From NCBI GenBank assembly GCA_023430685.1, contig JAEYZH010000174.1, positions 1 to 11,554 of the forward strand: a stretch of 11,554 nucleotides of DNA. The letters run 5' to 3'. Numbering within the stretch: the first letter of the stretch is position 1; every line of letters starts with the position of its first letter. The notes under the pieces were generated by a model that was not told the DNA's origin, did not search any database, and saw only the letters and a program-made list of their open reading frames with translations. Shown one piece after another: positions 8,887 through 11,554 of this stretch. The translations under genes and the position numbers were made by a program. This stretch comes from Pseudomonadota bacterium. GTDB taxonomy: Bacteria > Pseudomonadota > Gammaproteobacteria > Xanthomonadales > Rhodanobacteraceae.

Positions 8887-8970
8887 GTAGGCTGGACGAC
8901 CGAAGGTCGGCCGGCGCTCTTGTTTTTCGCACACCACAAGCTGCCGGCCCGCTGCGCGCGTCCAGCCAAC
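8887..8970 (+). repeat. Palindromic cloverleaf-like repeat, copy D
   Basis: 84-bp element between convergent nadE and bamD. Outer stem: GTAGGCTGGACG (8887-8898) with CGTCCAGCC and AC ends (8959-8970). Left arm: GACC-gaa-GGTC (8898-8908), a compensated change relative to GGCC/GGCC in copies A and B. Middle arm: 7-bp perfect stem (8909-8915 with 8943-8949), then imperfect pairing; a T run (8923-8927) lies in its loop side. Right arm: CGC-tgc-GCG (8950-8958). It may serve as a shared bidirectional terminator for nadE and bamD (inference). Confidence 0.8.
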
Positions 8971-8996
8971 GCGCTACGCGACCAACTGCGATGCGA

Positions 8997-9833
8997 TCAA
9001 TTCCGCGTCAGCGGCAGCAGCTTCCACCAGCTCGACGGATAATCCGGCCACTTGCCCTTGAGCGCGGGGTGCTCGGGGTAGTTGAGTTCCAGCACGCGCC
9101 GCGTGTCGCCGGCGAGGTCCTGCTGGCCGAGTCGTTCGTAGCTCTGCATCATCACCGCGAGGGCATCGCCCGCGTGCGGCGACTGCGGGTAGGTTTCGAT
9201 GATCGCCTTCGCGCGGTTCGACGCGGCGACGTAGGCGCCGCGCTTGAGGTAGAACAGCGCGATGTTGAGCTCCGAACGCGCCATCATGTTGCGCAGGTGG
9301 ATCATGCGCTGGCGCGCGTCCGGTGCATAGCGGCTCGACGGATAGCGGCTGACCAGCGCACCGAAATCGTCGAACGACTGCCGCACGTTGGCCTGGTCGC
9401 GGCGCGTCATGTCCTGGCCGATGTAGCGCTCGAGGAAACCGGCCGAGCGGTTGAAATTGATCAGGCCGCGCAGGTAGTAGGCGTAGTCGACGTGGCGGTG
9501 CGTCGGATAGGTCTTGATGAACCGGTTCACCGTCGAGTACGCGTCCTCGGGCTTGTGGTCCTTGTACTGCGCGTACGCGAGGTTCAGGTGCGACTGCTCG
9601 GTGTACGGCCCGAACGGGAAGCGCGAGATCAGGCGCTGGAACGTGCGCATCGCGAGATCGTGGTTGCCGCCGTCGAGCGCGTTGACGCCGCGCTGGTAGA
9701 GCTGCTCGACCGGCAGCGTCTCCATCGGGTCGCCCTTGCCGCCGCGCTTGAACCACGAGCAGCCGGACAGGGCCGCGAGGAGCGCGACGAGGACGATGCG
9801 CAGGACGATGCGTGTGGCAGGGGAGACTCGCAT
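8997..9833 (-). CDS. bamD: Outer membrane protein assembly factor BamD (ComL family lipoprotein)
   Basis: Periplasm-facing lipoprotein of the BAM complex, which with BamA inserts beta-barrel proteins into the outer membrane. From ATG 9831-9833 it is 278 residues (E. coli about 245). The signal peptide MRVSPATRIVLRIVLVALLA ends in lipobox LSGC, with the acylated Cys at residue 25. TPR-like helices follow: QLYQRGVNALDGGNHDLAMRTF, then SHLNLAYAQYKDHKPEDAYSTVNRF, and the family signature YPTHRHVDYAYYLRGL. A longer frame open to 9926 adds 31 residues that would bury the lipoprotein signal, so it is rejected. It is divergent from rluD with a 151-bp gap, a pairing common in proteobacteria. It is convergent with nadE. 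Its clients would include the barrel protein upstream if that prediction holds. Confidence 0.95.
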   Translation of the reverse strand: MRVSPATRIVLRIVLVALLAALSGCSWFKRGGKGDPMETLPVEQLYQRGVNALDGGNHDLAMRTFQRLISRFPFGPYTEQSHLNLAYAQYKDHKPEDAYSTVNRFIKTYPTHRHVDYAYYLRGLINFNRSAGFLERYIGQDMTRRDQANVRQSFDDFGALVSRYPSSRYAPDARQRMIHLRNMMARSELNIALFYLKRGAYVAASNRAKAIIETYPQSPHAGDALAVMMQSYERLGQQDLAGDTRRVLELNYPEHPALKGKWPDYPSSWWKLLPLTRN

Positions 9834-9984
9834 GCGGGGGGCAGGCTCTGCGATGATGGAAGGGAAGGCCGAAGGCCCGGCAGCGCGGGCCCGTCGAGGT
9901 GGAACCTCGGGTCCGGCGCGAAACAAGGATCATAACCCGAACCTCGCCCGGGCTGGAAACGCGCCGGCGGCAGGACCTTTCCGC
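9834..9984. promoter_or_regulatory. bamD-rluD divergent control region
   Basis: On the minus strand TATGAT (9934 to 9929) is a five-of-six -10 match that could serve bamD with a ~90-nt leader. The overlapping CATAAC (9931-9936) is a weaker -10 candidate for rluD. No clear -35 box is visible for either. A 6-bp hairpin CGAGGT/ACCTCG with a GGA loop lies at 9895-9909 and a GGCC-gaa-GGCC hairpin at 9867-9877, both in the presumed bamD leader. Confidence 0.35.
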
Positions 9985-10953
9985 ATGACCAACCCCGTCA
10001 CCCGCCTGAACGCGACCGTGCCCGACGAACTGGCCGGGCGTCGCTTCGACCAGGTCCTGGCCGAACTGTTCCCGGACTTTTCCCGATCGCGCCTGACCGC
10101 GTGGGTCAAGTCCGGCGACGTGCTGCTCGCCGGCGAGCGCGCGATCCCGCGCCAGATCGTGCGCGGCGGCGAGCGGATCGAACTCGAAGTGAAGCTCGAA
10201 CGCGAGATCGGCGCCGAACCCGAGGCGATCGAGCTCGAGATCGTGCACGAGGACGCCGACGTGATCGTCGTGGCCAAGCCGCCCGGCCTCGTCGTGCACC
10301 CGGGCGCCGGCAACCGCGCAGGCACGATGCAGAACGCCCTGCTCCACCACGACCCCGGCCTCGCGAACATCCCGCGCGGCGGCATCGTGCATCGGCTCGA
10401 CAAGGACACCTCCGGCCTGCTCGTGGTCGCGCGCAGCATGCGCGCGCACACCGCGCTGGTCGAGCAGCTCTCGGCGCGCGACATGCACCGCCAGTACGTC
10501 GCGATCGTCTACGGTGCGATGGTCGCGGGCGGCCGCGTCGACGAGCCGATCGGCCGCCATCCACGCGATCGCCTCAAGCAGGCCGTGCGCGAGGACGGGC
10601 GCGAGGCGATCACGCACTATCGCGTGCGCGAGCGCTTCCGCGCGATGACCCTGGTCGAATGCCGCCTCGAAACCGGCCGCACCCACCAGATTCGCGTGCA
10701 CATGGCGCATGTGCGCCATCCGCTGGTCGGCGACTCCCAGTACGGCGGCCTGCTGCGCCTGCCCAAGGGCGCGAGCCCCGCGCTGGCCGAGGCGCTGCGC
10801 GGGTTCAGGCGCCAGGCCCTGCACGCGGAGCGGCTCGAGTTCGTCCACCCGAAGACCGGCAAGCCGGCTGCTTTCGAAGCGCCGCTGCCGGCCGACATGC
10901 AGGCGCTGCTCGCCGCGCTGCGCGAGGACGACGCAGCCGCGCGCGCGGGGTGA
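9985..10953 (+). CDS. rluD: 23S rRNA pseudouridine(1911/1915/1917) synthase RluD
   Basis: Converts uridines in helix 69 of 23S rRNA to pseudouridine, aiding ribosome assembly and function. 322 residues from ATG 9985 (E. coli 326). The N-terminal S4 RNA-binding domain (about 18-70) reads RRFDQVLAELFPDFSRSRL and WVKSGDVLLAG. The catalytic core has GGIVHRLDKDTSGLLVVAR with the nucleophilic aspartate at residue 139, the same number as in E. coli RluD. A later core motif is LETGRTHQIRVHMAHVRHPLVGD. AGGA (9972-9975) lies 9 bases before the ATG. The frame is open back to 9736, but that extension overlaps bamD and has no family similarity. The pgeF-like gene often found after rluD is not present; a hairpin-rich spacer follows instead. 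Confidence 0.95.
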   Translation: MTNPVTRLNATVPDELAGRRFDQVLAELFPDFSRSRLTAWVKSGDVLLAGERAIPRQIVRGGERIELEVKLEREIGAEPEAIELEIVHEDADVIVVAKPPGLVVHPGAGNRAGTMQNALLHHDPGLANIPRGGIVHRLDKDTSGLLVVARSMRAHTALVEQLSARDMHRQYVAIVYGAMVAGGRVDEPIGRHPRDRLKQAVREDGREAITHYRVRERFRAMTLVECRLETGRTHQIRVHMAHVRHPLVGDSQYGGLLRLPKGASPALAEALRGFRRQALHAERLEFVHPKTGKPAAFEAPLPADMQALLAALREDDAAARAG

Positions 10954-10963
10954 GCGAGGTTTC

Positions 10964-10985
10964 CTTCCCGCGCTCGCGAGGGAAG
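10964..10985 (+). terminator. Hairpin just after rluD
   Basis: Stem CTTCCC (10964-10969) with GGGAAG (10980-10985) around a GC-rich loop (GCGCTCGCGA), 11 bases after the rluD stop. No T run follows, so it is not a classical intrinsic terminator. Its sequence resembles the second stem of the REP-like element at 11050-11097. Confidence 0.4.
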
Positions 10986-11006
10986 AGGCCGCCAATCGGC
11001 AGAAGC

Positions 11007-11052
11007 GGGCGCTCTTGATCTTCGCGCGGCCGGCGAAGACCAGGAGCGTCCC
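11007..11052 (+). terminator. Long imperfect hairpin downstream of rluD
   Basis: GGGCGCTCTTGATCTTCGC (11007-11025) pairs with 11033-11052, giving about 18 pairs with one G-T wobble, one mismatch and one bulge around a 7-base loop. No U tract follows. Part of the left arm (GGCGCTCTT) is shared with the middle arm of the palindromic repeat, so this may be a diverged relative. It could stop transcription or protect the rluD 3' end. Confidence 0.5.
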
Positions 11053-11097
11053 TCATCCGCCCCTGCGGGGCACCTTCCCCCTCGCGCGGGGGAAGGA
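11050..11097 (+). repeat. CCTCATCCGCCC-type REP-like element
   Basis: Two adjacent hairpins: GCCCC-tgc-GGGGC (11059-11071) and a perfect 9-bp stem CCTTCCCCC/GGGGGAAGG (11073-11081 with 11088-11096). Similar CCTCATCCGCCC...CACCTTCTCCCC repeats are widespread between genes in proteobacteria including Xanthomonadales (recalled, not searched). Confidence 0.7.
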
Positions 11098-11226
11098 CGA
11101 ACGCTGCTTGCGCCGCCAGCGCAGGCACGGACAGTCCCCCGTCCGGCCACACGCCGCTTTGCGTTGCCGCACGCCGCGCTTTACCCTTGCGTTACGCCAT
11201 CCTGCGCGATCGAGTCCCCCGACGGC

Positions 11227-11554
11227 ATGAGCAAGCATCACGCACTCGTCATCGACGACGAACGCGACATCCGCGAATTGCTGACCCTGACCCTCGGTCG
11301 CATGGACCTGATCGTCGAGACCGCCGCGACCGTCGCCGAAGCGCGCGATCGCCTCGCGGGCCGGCGCTACGCACTGTGCTTCACCGACATGCGCCTGCCC
11401 GACGGCTCCGGCCAGGAGATCATCGCGCTGATCGCCGCGCAGTATCCCGAGACCCCGGTCGCGATGATCACCGCGTACGGGAACGTCGACGCGGCCGTCG
11501 ACGCGCTCAAGGCCGGCGCGTTCGACTTCGTCTCCAAGCCCGTCGACATCAGCG
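11227..11554 (+). CDS. pilR: PilR-like NtrC-family response regulator, 5' part only
   Basis: The window holds the first 109 codons, running off its end. It is a complete-looking receiver domain: acidic pair Asp10-Asp11, phosphoacceptor Asp54 in TDMRLPDGSG, Thr82 in MITAYG and Lys104 in FVSKPVD. The segments DIRELLTLTLGRM and LCFTDMRLPDGSG, and the closing ALKAGAFDFVSKPVD, closely resemble PilR, the sigma-54-dependent activator of pilin transcription. The AAA+ and DNA-binding domains would lie beyond the window. No convincing Shine-Dalgarno precedes the ATG; the upstream 130 bases contain a small hairpin CGGAC/GTCCG (11128-11145). It is transcribed away from pilS, about 9.6 kb distant. It could instead be a PilR paralogue. 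Confidence 0.75.
   Translation, partial: MSKHHALVIDDERDIRELLTLTLGRMDLIVETAATVAEARDRLAGRRYALCFTDMRLPDGSGQEIIALIAAQYPETPVAMITAYGNVDAAVDALKAGAFDFVSKPVDIS

Noticed and set aside
9834..9926. Longer BamD start adding 31 residues
   Set aside because: It would place Arg/Pro-rich sequence ahead of a perfectly placed lipoprotein signal peptide with the Cys at residue 25.
9736..9984. Longer RluD start adding 83 residues
   Set aside because: Overlaps the bamD coding strand, is Arg-rich with no family similarity, and the ATG at 9985 gives the expected length with the catalytic Asp at residue 139.
11100..11226. Sigma-54 or sigma-70 promoter for the PilR-like gene
   Set aside because: No GG-N10-GC sigma-54 core with a proper TTGC and no paired -35/-10 could be found with confidence.

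Overview
This is a high-GC window from a gammaproteobacterium, most likely in or near the order Xanthomonadales. Three things point there. A PilS-type kinase is divergent from sucCD. The next genes are nadE, bamD and rluD. The intergenic DNA carries GGGAAT-type heptamer repeats, GTAGGAGC-type REP palindromes and a CCTCATCCGCCC-type repeat, all familiar from that group. The taxonomic call is an inference, because no rRNA or marker search was possible.

Layout, left to right. 25-1659 (-): type IV pilus sensor kinase pilS, with a probable leaderless GTG start. 1660-1947: divergent control region with two inverted heptamer-repeat arrays, each abutting an outward -10 box. 1948-3108 (+): sucC. 3109-3230: a pair of inverted REP sequences. 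3231-4102 (+): sucD, which as written carries a one-base deletion near 3353. 4103-4307: spacer with palindromic repeat copy A. 4308-6971 (+): a large secreted surface protein with a probable N-terminal outer-membrane beta-barrel and six Ig-like repeats at an exact 93-residue period. 6972-7184: copy B. 7185-8816 (+): glutamine-dependent NAD+ synthetase nadE. 8817-8996: a half copy (C) and a full copy (D) between convergent nadE and bamD. 8997-9833 (-): bamD. 9834-9984: short divergent region. 9985-10953 (+): rluD. 10954-11226: a cluster of strong hairpins and REP-like sequence. 11227-11554 (+): the receiver domain of a PilR-like response regulator, cut by the window end.

Most genes are housekeeping: TCA-cycle succinyl-CoA synthetase, NAD synthesis, outer-membrane protein assembly and 23S rRNA pseudouridylation. 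The accessory gene is the barrel/Ig-like adhesin candidate. Both ends of the window carry type IV pilus two-component parts (PilS and a PilR-like regulator). They are transcribed outward and lie about 9.6 kb apart.

The least ordinary signal is in the spacers. An ~83-89 bp palindromic repeat can be drawn as an outer stem closing three hairpin arms, like a cloverleaf. It has a compensatory base change between copies and sits at the 3' ends of sucD, the surface-protein gene, nadE and bamD. Half-element fragments lie after nadE and in the sucC leader. No phage, IS element, CRISPR array, tRNA or rRNA was seen.
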